A stretch of DNA of 64,000 bases. Origin: G965215145 sp965215145 (GTDB taxonomy: Bacteria; Bacteroidota; Rhodothermia; Rhodothermales; JANQRZ01). The notes under the pieces were generated by a model that did not search any database, was not told where the DNA came from, and saw only the letters and a list, made by a program, of their open reading frames with translations. The translations under genes were made by a program, and so were the position numbers. This document shows positions 50,025 to 57,372 of the stretch, one piece after another. Location of the stretch: positions 1,550,001 through 1,614,000 of the forward strand of contig OZ244038.1 in assembly GCA_965215145.1 (NCBI GenBank), given 5' to 3'. Numbering within the stretch: the stretch's first letter is position 1; each line of letters begins with the position of its first letter.

Positions 50025-52160
50025 TCACCGAACGAGCGTGATCCGCTGTGTCGCCGTAGCGCTCCCGGCCTCGAGACGGACGACGTAGGCCCCGCTCGGC
50101 AGCCCGGTCGCATCGAGCCGGAGCGAGTGGTAGCCGGCTTCCAGTCGTCCCTCGCTTACCCGTACCACCTCGCGGCCGAGCACGTCGTAGACGGCGAGGC
50201 GAATCTCCGCGGCGTCTGGGAGCGCCACGCTCAGCGTCGTCGAGGTGGCGAGGGGGTTCGGGTGCGCCGTCAGCGAGAGGGCCTCTGGCAACGCGGTGCC
50301 CCCGCGGAGAGCGGCCCCGTCCTCACCTCCCTCGTCCGACGCGCTGGCCGGCGTCCCTGGGCCCCCGTTGCAGATCTCCCCAGGGGGGCACGGGGGCGGG
50401 AGCGCCGGGAGGCTCGTAATGACCATCATGTCGGTCCTCTCCGCCCACGGCCCGCACCATACGGTGACGCGGAGGCGGATATGGGAGTTGCTCATCGTGA
50501 GGCGGCACGTCGAGCCCTCGTCGCAGGTGTCGGGTGCCACGCTGCTCGGCGTCGCGTCGCCAGTGGGGAGATAGGTCTTCTCCCAATGGTAGCCGGTGGG
50601 GCTGGGGCAGAAGTTGGCGGCGACGCCGTAGGTGCCCTTCTGGCCCTCGCGGAGCTGGATCGGCCCGTAGATGGCGAGGGCCGGCGGGGGGGGCGGCGGC
50701 GAACCAGCCTCGTAGCCGAGGTGCTCCAGAAGTGGCTCCACGATCTCCGGCGGGACCTCATCGTGGAAATATGGGTCCTCCGGGACAAGGGTGGTATCGA
50801 ACCGGCTTGCTCCGTTCACGATGTCGAGCGCGCTGGCGTAGGGAATGAAGGTGGGGTGCTTCTTCCGATCCGCTTCAACTGTGACATCGAGGGGCAGCGT
50901 CCACTTGTTGCCGAAGAAGATAAATGGGTTGAACCCAACGGCCTGGGACTGCCCGATCTCGGAGGTCTCGACTGGAAGGAGCGAGCCGGGCTGCGCCTCG
51001 GGTGAGCCAGGCTCGATGTCGAACCGGGCGTCGGGCCAGGCCGTGATCTGGAGGTGGAGCCATTCCTCGCCCACATCAGCATTCGGCGCGGCGGTCCCGA
51101 ACGTTATCCCGACATTGTCCGTGAGGTGGGGGTACCCGTCGCCATTGAGCGCGTTGAGGTCGTTAAAGAACGCCTCGTGCATGCCCGAACGGTCGTAGCG
51201 GTTATAGACGAGGAGCTGCTGCCCGGCCGGGCTGGCGAGGTTGGGAGGCGAACGGAAATCCTCGTCATCGAGGCCGAGGTCCGTCTCGTAGATCCAATCG
51301 ATGAGGCCGGCGTCGAGGACGGCCCCCTGGTGCGGCGCGTCGATCGAGACGAAGTGATCGACCTCGTGAGGTACTCCATCCTCCTCCATCTCCGCGAGGG
51401 CGTAGCGCACGGCGACCCCGCCCATACTGACCCCCGCCACGTCGAGCTTCTCGCTCCCGGACTTGATCCCGTTGACGTACCGAATGACCTCCCGGACTAC
51501 CTGAGCGTTCTGGCGGATGTCTCGGCCGCCGTTAGCGAAGTTGAGGATGAGCACGTCGGCGCCACGCTCACGGCCGGACCCGAAGAGCTGCGCGCCGAGG
51601 GCGTAATAGTGCTGGGGGGAGTTCACGTTGTCGCCGTCGATCCCCTCGACGACGAGGAAGGGCCGGTCGAGCCCCGAGTAACCCGGCGCGCCTTGCCAAA
51701 GAAGCATCCAGTTTCCCGCGCCATCGGTAAAAGCGCGCTGCGCCTCGGGAACAATAACGAGCTGGAAGGTGCGGTAGATAATGGTACCGCTCAGGAGGGT
51801 GTAGCTGAGTTGGACCTCGTACTGGCCTACTGCAGTGGGCCGGCCAGCCCAGAGCACCGGCTCCCGCGTGTTAGGTCCTAGTCGCAGGATCGTCTCCCAG
51901 GATGAATCATCGAGGTCGGGGGGGCACTCGTCGGTGTCGCCGAGGCATACGTCCATGCGGATGTAGCGGTGGCCTCCCGCATGAAACCATAGGTCCTGGT
52001 TGGCGCGGATGGCGATGGGGTCCGTGTAGAGCTCGTTCCTCCAGGCGGCGGCGTAGTAGTTCGAGTCGAGAATGTCGGGGTCCTCATACCAGCCGTGCTG
52101 AGCGGTAGCAGGGGGAGTGAGGAGTACGGCGGCGAGGCCGCAGAGGTAAAGCAGGCGCAT
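50025..52160 (-). CDS. Secreted alpha/beta-hydrolase (lipase-like) with T9SS sorting domain
   Basis: The 711-residue protein has a signal peptide (about 1-20), a beta-rich N-terminal domain (about 21-140) and a hydrolase domain. The hydrolase has the nucleophile elbow AGVSMGGVAVRYAL (S245) preceded by FLVVEGIDGDN and ADVLILNFANGG. A proline-rich linker and Ig-like segment follow, then a type IX sorting domain (AHPNPLATSTTLSVALPDAA, LAVYDVLGREVVRVSEG). Esterase or lipase activity on an outside substrate is likely. It is divergent from the tandem lipoprotein array, with 101 bases between the starts. Confidence 0.85.
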   Translation of the reverse strand: MRLLYLCGLAAVLLTPPATAQHGWYEDPDILDSNYYAAAWRNELYTDPIAIRANQDLWFHAGGHRYIRMDVCLGDTDECPPDLDDSSWETILRLGPNTREPVLWAGRPTAVGQYEVQLSYTLLSGTIIYRTFQLVIVPEAQRAFTDGAGNWMLLWQGAPGYSGLDRPFLVVEGIDGDNVNSPQHYYALGAQLFGSGRERGADVLILNFANGGRDIRQNAQVVREVIRYVNGIKSGSEKLDVAGVSMGGVAVRYALAEMEEDGVPHEVDHFVSIDAPHQGAVLDAGLIDWIYETDLGLDDEDFRSPPNLASPAGQQLLVYNRYDRSGMHEAFFNDLNALNGDGYPHLTDNVGITFGTAAPNADVGEEWLHLQITAWPDARFDIEPGSPEAQPGSLLPVETSEIGQSQAVGFNPFIFFGNKWTLPLDVTVEADRKKHPTFIPYASALDIVNGASRFDTTLVPEDPYFHDEVPPEIVEPLLEHLGYEAGSPPPPPPALAIYGPIQLREGQKGTYGVAANFCPSPTGYHWEKTYLPTGDATPSSVAPDTCDEGSTCRLTMSNSHIRLRVTVWCGPWAERTDMMVITSLPALPPPCPPGEICNGGPGTPASASDEGGEDGAALRGGTALPEALSLTAHPNPLATSTTLSVALPDAAEIRLAVYDVLGREVVRVSEGRLEAGYHSLRLDATGLPSGAYVVRLEAGSATATQRITLVR

Positions 52161-52201
52161 AGTGAAGATGGCTGTGGTAAATGAAAGGGGTGGTGGAGGG
52201 T

Positions 52202-52233
52202 GTTGCGCTCAGCGCCGGACGTGCGTATCCTGG
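52202..52233 (+). promoter_or_regulatory. Candidate promoter of the tandem lipoprotein array
   Basis: GTTG at 52202-52205 and TATCCTGG at 52226-52233, 24 bases apart start to start. The second element overlaps the left arm of the leader hairpin at 52229. The start codon is 28 bases further on. Confidence 0.4.
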
Positions 52234-52255
52234 CGTAGTCGCAGCCTACGCCAGG
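52229..52255 (+). promoter_or_regulatory. Perfect leader hairpin just before the first lipoprotein start codon
   Basis: CCTGGCGTAG (52229-52238) and CTACGCCAGG (52246-52255) pair over 10 bp with a 7-base loop and end 6 bases before the ATG. If transcribed, it would cover the ribosome-binding region and could control translation of the array. Confidence 0.6.
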
Positions 52256-52261
52256 AATCTC

Positions 52262-52654
52262 ATGAAGTCAAGCCTGTTAGCTTCCATTTCCGTTCTCCTT
52301 TTCCTCTTCTTCACCCTGAGCGGGTGCGAGCTCTTTGAGGGCGAGGAGGACACCGCTGGTGTCGTCTCGGGGCGCGTCGTCTCGACGGAGACGGGCGCGC
52401 CCATCGAGGGGCTCGGCGTCGTGCTCCGCCAAGGCTCTTCGGGGTTCGGCGTCTACCCCACCGTGGCGGCCGTGCAGACGGGGGCTGACGGCGTCTTCCG
52501 CATCAAGTACGATGTCGACACCGGTGACTTTCCCCTTTCCCTGACTATTAACGACGAGCCTTACGATAGGCATTACGCGGTGTCTCGGGATTACCTTGAC
52601 TCTGGTGAGGATCTCCATCTCGGCACCGTTGAGCTCCCCGTGAACGAGCGATGA
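52262..52654 (+). CDS. Tandem lipoprotein array, copy 1 (intact)
   Basis: The 130-residue lipoprotein has the signal LFLFFTLSGCELFEG and a compact beta domain of the carboxypeptidase-regulatory type: VSGRVVSTETGAPIEGLGVV, QTGADGVFRIKYD, LTINDEPYD, LHLGTVELPVNER. Such Ig-like domains are common in Bacteroidota surface lipoproteins and carry no catalytic site. The ATG at 52262 follows a leader hairpin. Its stop overlaps the start of copy 2 by 4 bases (ATGA), the same joint used between all copies. Confidence 0.75.
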   Translation: MKSSLLASISVLLFLFFTLSGCELFEGEEDTAGVVSGRVVSTETGAPIEGLGVVLRQGSSGFGVYPTVAAVQTGADGVFRIKYDVDTGDFPLSLTINDEPYDRHYAVSRDYLDSGEDLHLGTVELPVNER

Positions 52655-52966
52655 CCCGCCGCCCGGCCTCGCTGACTCTAGCCTCCCTTTTCCTCTTCTT
52701 CACCCTGAGCGGGTGCGAGCTCTTCGAAGAGGACGAGGGCGGCTCCTTCGTCGTCCGGTTACCGCGTTGTGGAATCCACAGTGACCGGTTCGGACGGCGC
52801 CTTCGAGCTCAGGCACTCCGAGCGCGACCGGCTCCCCGGCTACCGACTCGTCGTCAACGATGATCTCGAAAACCCAGACTACATATCGTCTAGGGAGACG
52901 GTGTACCCCTCGGCGGGCGAGACGGTAAACCTAGGCACGATCGAGCTTCGCTTGACCGAGCGATGA
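52651..52966 (+). pseudogene. Tandem lipoprotein array, copy 2 (frameshifted, internal deletion)
   Basis: The first frame reads the same signal (LFLFFTLSGCELFEEDEGGS) and then goes off after FVV, stopping at 52863. The family sequence resumes in another frame from about 52757 (VESTVTGSDGAFELRHSERD, VVNDD, ETVNLGTIELRLTER) to the stop at 52964-52966. Compared with copies 1 and 3, the first half of the domain (GRVV to RQGSS) has been deleted together with a frameshift. The signal-peptide DNA remains almost identical to the other copies. Confidence 0.82.
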
Positions 52967-53337
52967 GGTCTCGCCTTCTGGCCCTCGCTCTCCTCTTCAC
53001 CCTGAGCGGGTGCGGCCTCTTCGGGGAGGACGACCTCGGGGTCGTCGTGACGGGCCGCGTCGTCCTGGCCGAGACGGGCGAGCCAATCGCAGACCTCGGC
53101 GTTGCTCTCATTCAGGGCTCAGCGGGCTTCGGGGTTTACTTCACTGTAGCGACGGCACGAACGGGCTCGGACGGTGGCTTCCGTGTGGAGTACAATGCGG
53201 AATCCAGCGACGCCGGCCTCGCACTCACTGTCAATGACGAGCCCTATAATAGCCGGTACACACTGATCAGGGAGTACCTCCGACCGGGTGAAGATCTCCA
53301 CCTCGGCACGGTCGTGCTCTGCCTGAACGAATCATGA
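52963..53337 (+). CDS. Tandem lipoprotein array, copy 3 (intact)
   Basis: A 124-residue lipoprotein (signal MRSRLLALALLFTLSGC) with the same domain as copy 1: VTGRVVLAETGEPIADLGVA, GFGVYFTVATARTGSDGGFR, LTVNDEPYNSRYT, LHLGTVVLCLNES. It has an extra cysteine near the end. The start overlaps the stop of the broken copy 2 by 4 bases, so the joint has been kept even though the upstream gene is dead. Confidence 0.75.
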   Translation: MRSRLLALALLFTLSGCGLFGEDDLGVVVTGRVVLAETGEPIADLGVALIQGSAGFGVYFTVATARTGSDGGFRVEYNAESSDAGLALTVNDEPYNSRYTLIREYLRPGEDLHLGTVVLCLNES

Positions 53338-53616
53338 GACCCCACCTCCCGGCCCTCGCTCTCCTCTTCCTCTTCTTCACCCTGAGCGGGTGCGAGCTCT
53401 TCGAGGAGGACGACCGCGAGGTCGTCATGGCCGGCCGCGTCGTCCTGGCCGAGACGGGCGAGCCGATCTCCGGCCTCGGCATCTCGCTTCGGCGAGGGAC
53501 GGCTGGGTAACGACGCTCCTTACAACGACCGGTACACGACGGCCGGTCAAACGAGCATCCTCGCTGGAGAGGAGGTCGGCATGGGCACCGTCGAGCTCCG
53601 CCTGAACGGGCGGTAA
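53334..53616 (+). pseudogene. Tandem lipoprotein array, copy 4 (truncated by deletion and frameshift)
   Basis: The frame from the ATG at 53334 encodes the signal LFLFFTLSGCELFEEDDREV and GRVVLAETGEPISGLGISLR, then stops at 53508-53510 after 58 residues. The family ending (NDAPYNDRYTTAGQT, GMGTVELRLNGR) continues one frame over to 53614-53616. About 35 codons of the middle (GFGVY to LALTV in copy 3) are missing. Copies 2 and 4 have thus lost opposite halves of the same domain. A short secreted lipopeptide could still be made. Confidence 0.82.
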
Positions 53617-53656
53617 CGCGCGGCTCGCTCGCGCAGGGGGGAGATACTAAAACGCG

Positions 53657-53688
53657 CGCCGCCGCTCGGCCGGAGCCGAGCGGCGGCG
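53657..53688. terminator. Strong hairpin at the end of the lipoprotein array
   Basis: CGCCGCCGCTCGGC (53657-53670) pairs perfectly with 53675-53688 around the tetraloop CGGA. It lies 40 bases after the last lipoprotein copy, between it and the convergent sigma factor gene, so it may serve both strands. Confidence 0.8.
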
Positions 53689-53805
53689 TGCTTCCCTTCA
53701 CCATGAAGCGGGGCTTCCCTAAGGCCCCTCTGGATGCTCGTAGAACGGGACGAGCGGCCCGTTTAGCGTGCGCGGCGCGGTCTGCGACGTGCGGAAGCGA
53801 GTGCC

Positions 53806-54570
53806 CTAGGCGGCCGTGCGCGAGGCGTGGAGGTGGCCGCGGAGCTGGCCGAGCAGCTTCGAGAGGATCTGCGAGATCCGCGCCTCCGTCAGCCCGAGCT
53901 CCCCGGCGATCTCGCGGAGCGTGTAGTTCTCGAAGTAGTAGAGGTGGACGATCCGCTGCTCGCGCGGGGGGAACCGCTTGACGAGCTTGGCGACGTAGTC
54001 GTAGAGCGAGAGCCGCTCGAACCGCTCGTGGTCCTCGTCGGGCGTGGGGTGCGAGAGCATCTCGATGGCGGCGCCGCCGCGGCCGTCCTCGCGGTCGGGC
54101 TTGGCGTGGAGCGAGAGGGTGAACCGGCGCTGGGCGTCGGAGAGCAGGCCGTGGTAGTCGGCGACGCTGAGGCCGAGGGCCTCGGCGACCTCGGCGGCGT
54201 GGGGCTCAGCCCCGAGCTCCTGCTGGAGCCCGTCGGCGACGGCCTGTGCCTCGGCCACCTTCCGCCGGCGGTCCCGGCTCAGCAGGTCGATCGTGCGGAG
54301 GAAGTCGATGAAGGCGCCGCGGATGCGGGCATAGGCGAAGGAGGCGAAGCTCGTCCCGCGCTCGGGGTTGTAGGAGTCGAGCGCCTGGAGCATCCCGAGC
54401 ATCCCCGCGTTCTCGAGGTCCTCGCGCGTGGCGAGCGGGTGGTCCGGCAGCGAGATCTTCCGCGACATCGAGCGGACGAGCGGGAGGGCCGCCACCGCGA
54501 CGTCGCGGCGGTTGCGGGGGGTGGGGTCGGCGCAGTAGCGCTTGGCGGCGGGCTGGAGCTCGTAGGCCAT
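53806..54570 (-). CDS. FliA/WhiG-type alternative sigma factor (sigma-28 group)
   Basis: The 254-residue protein covers sigma regions 2, 3 and 4. Region 2 has HPLATREDLENAGMLGMLQ and ERGTSFASFAYARIRGAFID; region 3 has GAEPHAAEVAEALGLSVADY; region 4 has FPPREQRIVHLYYFENYTLR followed by EIAGELGLTEARISQ. This is the group 3 layout of FliA, WhiG and SigF-type factors. No flagellar genes are nearby, so its regulon is unknown. It lies 43 bases downstream of a small membrane protein gene on the same strand. Confidence 0.9.
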   Translation of the reverse strand: MAYELQPAAKRYCADPTPRNRRDVAVAALPLVRSMSRKISLPDHPLATREDLENAGMLGMLQALDSYNPERGTSFASFAYARIRGAFIDFLRTIDLLSRDRRRKVAEAQAVADGLQQELGAEPHAAEVAEALGLSVADYHGLLSDAQRRFTLSLHAKPDREDGRGGAAIEMLSHPTPDEDHERFERLSLYDYVAKLVKRFPPREQRIVHLYYFENYTLREIAGELGLTEARISQILSKLLGQLRGHLHASRTAA

Positions 54571-54613
54571 CGGGGTGGGGGTGGAGGCGCTGCGGAGGAT
54601 GAAGGGGGGAGGG

Positions 54614-54826
54614 TCAGGCGTTCGCGGCGCGCTCGGACGCCCAGGCGACGCCCTCGGCGTCGAGGCGGTCGGCGCGGAGCCGGTCCACGAAGAGGCAGGC
54701 GGCGCTCACCGTCGCGGCGGCGAGGACGGCGGCCCCGAACGCCCCCGGCAGCCCGAGCGCGGCGAAGCGCGGGAGCAGGAAGAGGGCGCCGGCGAGGAGG
54801 GCGAGGAGGAGCGGCCAGTGGTGCAT
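54614..54826 (-). CDS. Small two-helix membrane protein upstream of the sigma factor
   Basis: A 70-residue product with two hydrophobic helices (WPLLLALLAGALFLLPRF and GLPGAFGAAVLAAATVSAACLF) followed by a charged tail (RLRADRLDAEGVAWASERAA). No family is recognised. Its tight spacing to the FliA-type sigma gene suggests co-transcription. It could be a membrane partner of the sigma factor, but the only evidence is position. Confidence 0.55.
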   Translation of the reverse strand: MHHWPLLLALLAGALFLLPRFAALGLPGAFGAAVLAAATVSAACLFVDRLRADRLDAEGVAWASERAANA

Positions 54827-55132
54827 CGGGGGGAGCGGTTGCGGGTGCGCTCTTCCCCTTCGTCAAAGCCGTGCCAAGACCCGAGACTCAGACCGCGACG
54901 GGCGTCCCCCTCTGAGACGCCGCCAGCCGAGTCACCCTCAAAAACGCTTAAACGGCGCCGATTTGCACGCCGGCCCCGTTCCAATCCCATGCGCTGAAAC
55001 AAAAACCGCTATAGGAAACCCCGGCGGAAAGACGTGCAGGCTCCCGCCCCGGCCGTCGGAATACTTCCGCCCGGCGGTACGGATCGTAACCCCGCCCGAA
55101 CCGGAACGCCCCCGGACTTAAGCCGGCACGGC
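54827..55132. other. 306-bp non-coding gap between aminotransferase and small membrane protein genes
   Basis: No convincing gene was found. The stretch has a lower GC content than its flanks in places (for example around 54945-55020, with CAAAAACGCTTAAACGG and AAACAAAAACCGCTATAGG). On the minus strand these read as T-rich tracts. It must hold the minus-strand promoter of the membrane-protein/sigma pair, but no box pair is clear enough to place. Confidence 0.5.
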
Positions 55133-56383
55133 TCAAGTCACCGGCCCGGCTTCGACTGGCGCCTCGGCCTCCAGGTACGCCCCCGTCCGTACGCCCTCGG
55201 CGATGGCGTCGAAGGCGCGGTCCACGTCGGCGGCCGTGTTCCACACGAAGGGGGCGAGCCGGAGGTAGCGCCCCTTCCGGCTGTCGGTGAACACGCCGCG
55301 CTCCTTCAGCCACGCGCAGAGGAGGTCGGCGCGCTCGGCTTCGAGGATCACCATCGCCCCGCGGCGCTCGGCCGCGCGGGGGGAGCGGAGGGCGAGCCCG
55401 GCAGCTTCGGCGCTCGCGATGGCCCGCTCGGTGAGCGCGAGCGAGTGCTCCCGCACGGCGCCGAGCCCGGCGTCGAGGAGGAGGCGGACGCCCTCGACGG
55501 CGTGGTAGAGCGAGGCCACCGCCGTCGTCCCCCCGAGGAATCGGCGGCGGACCTCCGGGTGCGCCCGCGGCCCAGGGTTGAACCCGAAGGGGTCGGCGTC
55601 GGCGAACCACCCGGCGAGGCGGGGCGTCAGCGCGAGGCCCTCGCGGAGGTAGAGGTACGCGTTCCCGCTCGACCCGCTGCCCTCCTTCAGCAGCCCCCCG
55701 AAGTACCCATCGCATCCCAGCCCCTCGACCTCGATGGGCATCGTGGTGCCGGCGTGGTAGCCGTCGACGAAGAACAGCGCGCCGTGGCGGTGCGCCCGGT
55801 CGGCGACCTCGCGGAGAAGGGCGTCGTCCAGCCGCTCCCCCGTCGTGAAGCCGATGTGGCTGAGGACGACCATCGCCGTCCGGTCGGTGATGGCGGCGAG
55901 GACGGCGGCGCGGTCCACGAACCCGCCGGGGCCGGGGGGAACGATGCGCGGCGTGATCGGGCGGAGGTGCGCCCACTGCTGGGCCGCGTGCAGTACCGAC
56001 GGGAACTCACCCCCGGTTACCACGACCTCGCTGCGCCCGTCGGAGAAGGGCTCGTCGGCGGAGAGGAGGCACGAGACGGTCCAGTGGACGTGGGGCTGCA
56101 TGATGCATGTCCCCGCCGGCGCGCCCAGCAGCGGCGCGATGAACGCGTCGCCCAAATACGTCGGCAGCGTCCACCACCCGACGGCGTCGCCGGAGCCGGG
56201 GCGCCAGCGGTTCGGGACCCCGTTCCACGCGTCCACCCCGCGCTCGCGCCAGTCCTCGACGAACCCCCCCATCATGTCCGGCACCGTCTTCGGCATCAGC
56301 CCGTGCGTGAACGCGCGGAGCTCGACGGCGGCCTGGCCGCCTGGGCCGTCGGGGAGGAAATAGTGGTCGCGGAGGTCGAGCAT
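55133..56383 (-). CDS. Fold-type I PLP enzyme, class V aminotransferase / kynureninase-like
   Basis: The 416-residue protein shows the PLP-enzyme sequence LSHIGFTTGERLDD, then FFVDGYHAG with D207 and H210, and the likely PLP lysine K233 in FGGLLKEGSGSSG. The DxxH pair plus a lysine about 25 residues later is the kynureninase arrangement. Kynureninase cleaves kynurenine to anthranilate and alanine, but no other tryptophan-catabolism gene is near, so a related carbon-carbon or carbon-sulfur lyase reaction is equally possible. Downstream lies a 306-bp gap; upstream is the rpmA terminator. Confidence 0.75.
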   Translation of the reverse strand: MLDLRDHYFLPDGPGGQAAVELRAFTHGLMPKTVPDMMGGFVEDWRERGVDAWNGVPNRWRPGSGDAVGWWTLPTYLGDAFIAPLLGAPAGTCIMQPHVHWTVSCLLSADEPFSDGRSEVVVTGGEFPSVLHAAQQWAHLRPITPRIVPPGPGGFVDRAAVLAAITDRTAMVVLSHIGFTTGERLDDALLREVADRAHRHGALFFVDGYHAGTTMPIEVEGLGCDGYFGGLLKEGSGSSGNAYLYLREGLALTPRLAGWFADADPFGFNPGPRAHPEVRRRFLGGTTAVASLYHAVEGVRLLLDAGLGAVREHSLALTERAIASAEAAGLALRSPRAAERRGAMVILEAERADLLCAWLKERGVFTDSRKGRYLRLAPFVWNTAADVDRAFDAIAEGVRTGAYLEAEAPVEAGPVT

Positions 56384-56430
56384 TGGCGGGAGAGGAGGGG
56401 GGCGGGGAATCTAGCGCTCGCACAAACGCC

Positions 56431-56461
56431 GAGAGGCCCCCACCAGCGGCGGGAGCCTCTC
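56431..56461 (-). terminator. Terminator after rpmA
   Basis: GAGAGGC at 56431-56437 pairs with GCCTCTC at 56455-56461, with extra C/G pairs inside. It lies about 20 bases past the rpmA stop on the minus strand and is followed in that direction by GGCGTTTGTG. Confidence 0.65.
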
Positions 56462-56482
56462 AGAAACAGAGCCGGGGAGGCG

Positions 56483-56743
56483 CTACGCGGAGACCGGGTC
56501 CACGTGGATGTACTTCCGGTCGCGCTGGCCGCGCGTGAAGCGGACGGTCCCGTCGACCTTCGCGAAGAGGGTGTCGTCGTTGCCGCGTCCGACGTTGTGG
56601 CCGGGGTGGAACTTCGTGCCGCGCTGGCGGACGAGGATCGAGCCGGCGGGGATCGTGGTCCCACCGTAGACCTTCACGCCGAGCATGCTCGGGTTCGAGT
56701 CGCGGCCGTTCTTCGAGGAGCCTACGCCTTTCTTGTGTGCCAT
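56483..56743 (-). CDS. rpmA: 50S ribosomal protein L27
   Basis: The 86-residue protein starts MAHKKGVGSSKNGRDS and continues LGVKVYGGTTIPAGSILVRQ and FHPGHNVGRGNDDTLFAKV, the invariant L27 sequence. L27 sits near the peptidyl-transferase centre. The N-terminus begins directly with the mature AHKKG sequence, so no cleavable leader of the Firmicutes type is present. It follows rplU by 38 bases. Confidence 0.98.
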   Translation of the reverse strand: MAHKKGVGSSKNGRDSNPSMLGVKVYGGTTIPAGSILVRQRGTKFHPGHNVGRGNDDTLFAKVDGTVRFTRGQRDRKYIHVDPVSA

Positions 56744-56781
56744 CTCAGGAGGGGTCGGAGGTTCGGAGGAATGGGGGGGGG

Positions 56782-57138
56782 TCAGCCCTCGGCGGGCTCG
56801 GCCGTCTCGGTGGCGGGCTGCCGGCCGCCGGCCGTGAGCCTGCCGATGGCGAGGCGGGTGTAGGACTGCCGGTGGCCGTTCTTGACGCGGTAGCCCTTGC
56901 GCCGCTTCTTCTTGAAGACGATCACCTTGTCGGCCTTGACGTGGTCGAGGACCTCGGCCGTGACCGAGGCGCCCGCGACGGTCGGCGTCCCGACGGCGAC
57001 GTCGGCGCCGTCGGCGGTGAGGAGGACGCGGTCGAAGGTGAGCGTGTCGCCCACCTCGGCCTGCTGGCGGGGGGCGTAGAGCGTGGTGTCCGGCTCGACC
57101 TTGAACTGCTTGCCGGAGATCTCGACGATGGCGTACAT
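56782..57138 (-). CDS. rplU: 50S ribosomal protein L21
   Basis: This 118-residue protein begins MYAIVEISGKQFKVEPDTTL and carries VIVFKKKRRKGYRVKNGHRQ, diagnostic of L21. A C-terminal extension of about 15 residues, rich in alanine, threonine and glutamate (PATETAEPAEG), goes beyond the usual 103-residue length. The minus strand has TATCTTTTCCG at about 57241-57231, which resembles the local -7 box and would give a leader of about 95 bases. It is co-transcribed with rpmA. Confidence 0.98.
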   Translation of the reverse strand: MYAIVEISGKQFKVEPDTTLYAPRQQAEVGDTLTFDRVLLTADGADVAVGTPTVAGASVTAEVLDHVKADKVIVFKKKRRKGYRVKNGHRQSYTRLAIGRLTAGGRQPATETAEPAEG

Positions 57139-57372
57139 GGGAGGGGGTGCGTGCTTGAGGACCCCCGGCGCAGCGGCCCGCAACCCGGTCGGGGAACGAG
57201 GGAGGCCCGCCGAGGGGCGCGGTTTCGAGCCGGAAAAGATACCGCCCGGCGGCGCCCGGCCCCGCCTCGCCCCCGCGCCGAACCTGAATTCGCCGAGCCT
57301 TGACGGCCCCGAAAAGAGGCCGAGTTGAGCTTTACCGTCCCGTCGCGCCTCTCTTCCCCTCCTTTCCCCGAC

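Noticed and set aside
57325..57372. TTG start for the FAH-family enzyme
   Set aside because: It is in frame, but the 16 added residues are not typical of the family. The GTG at 57373 is preferred, although the matter is not settled.
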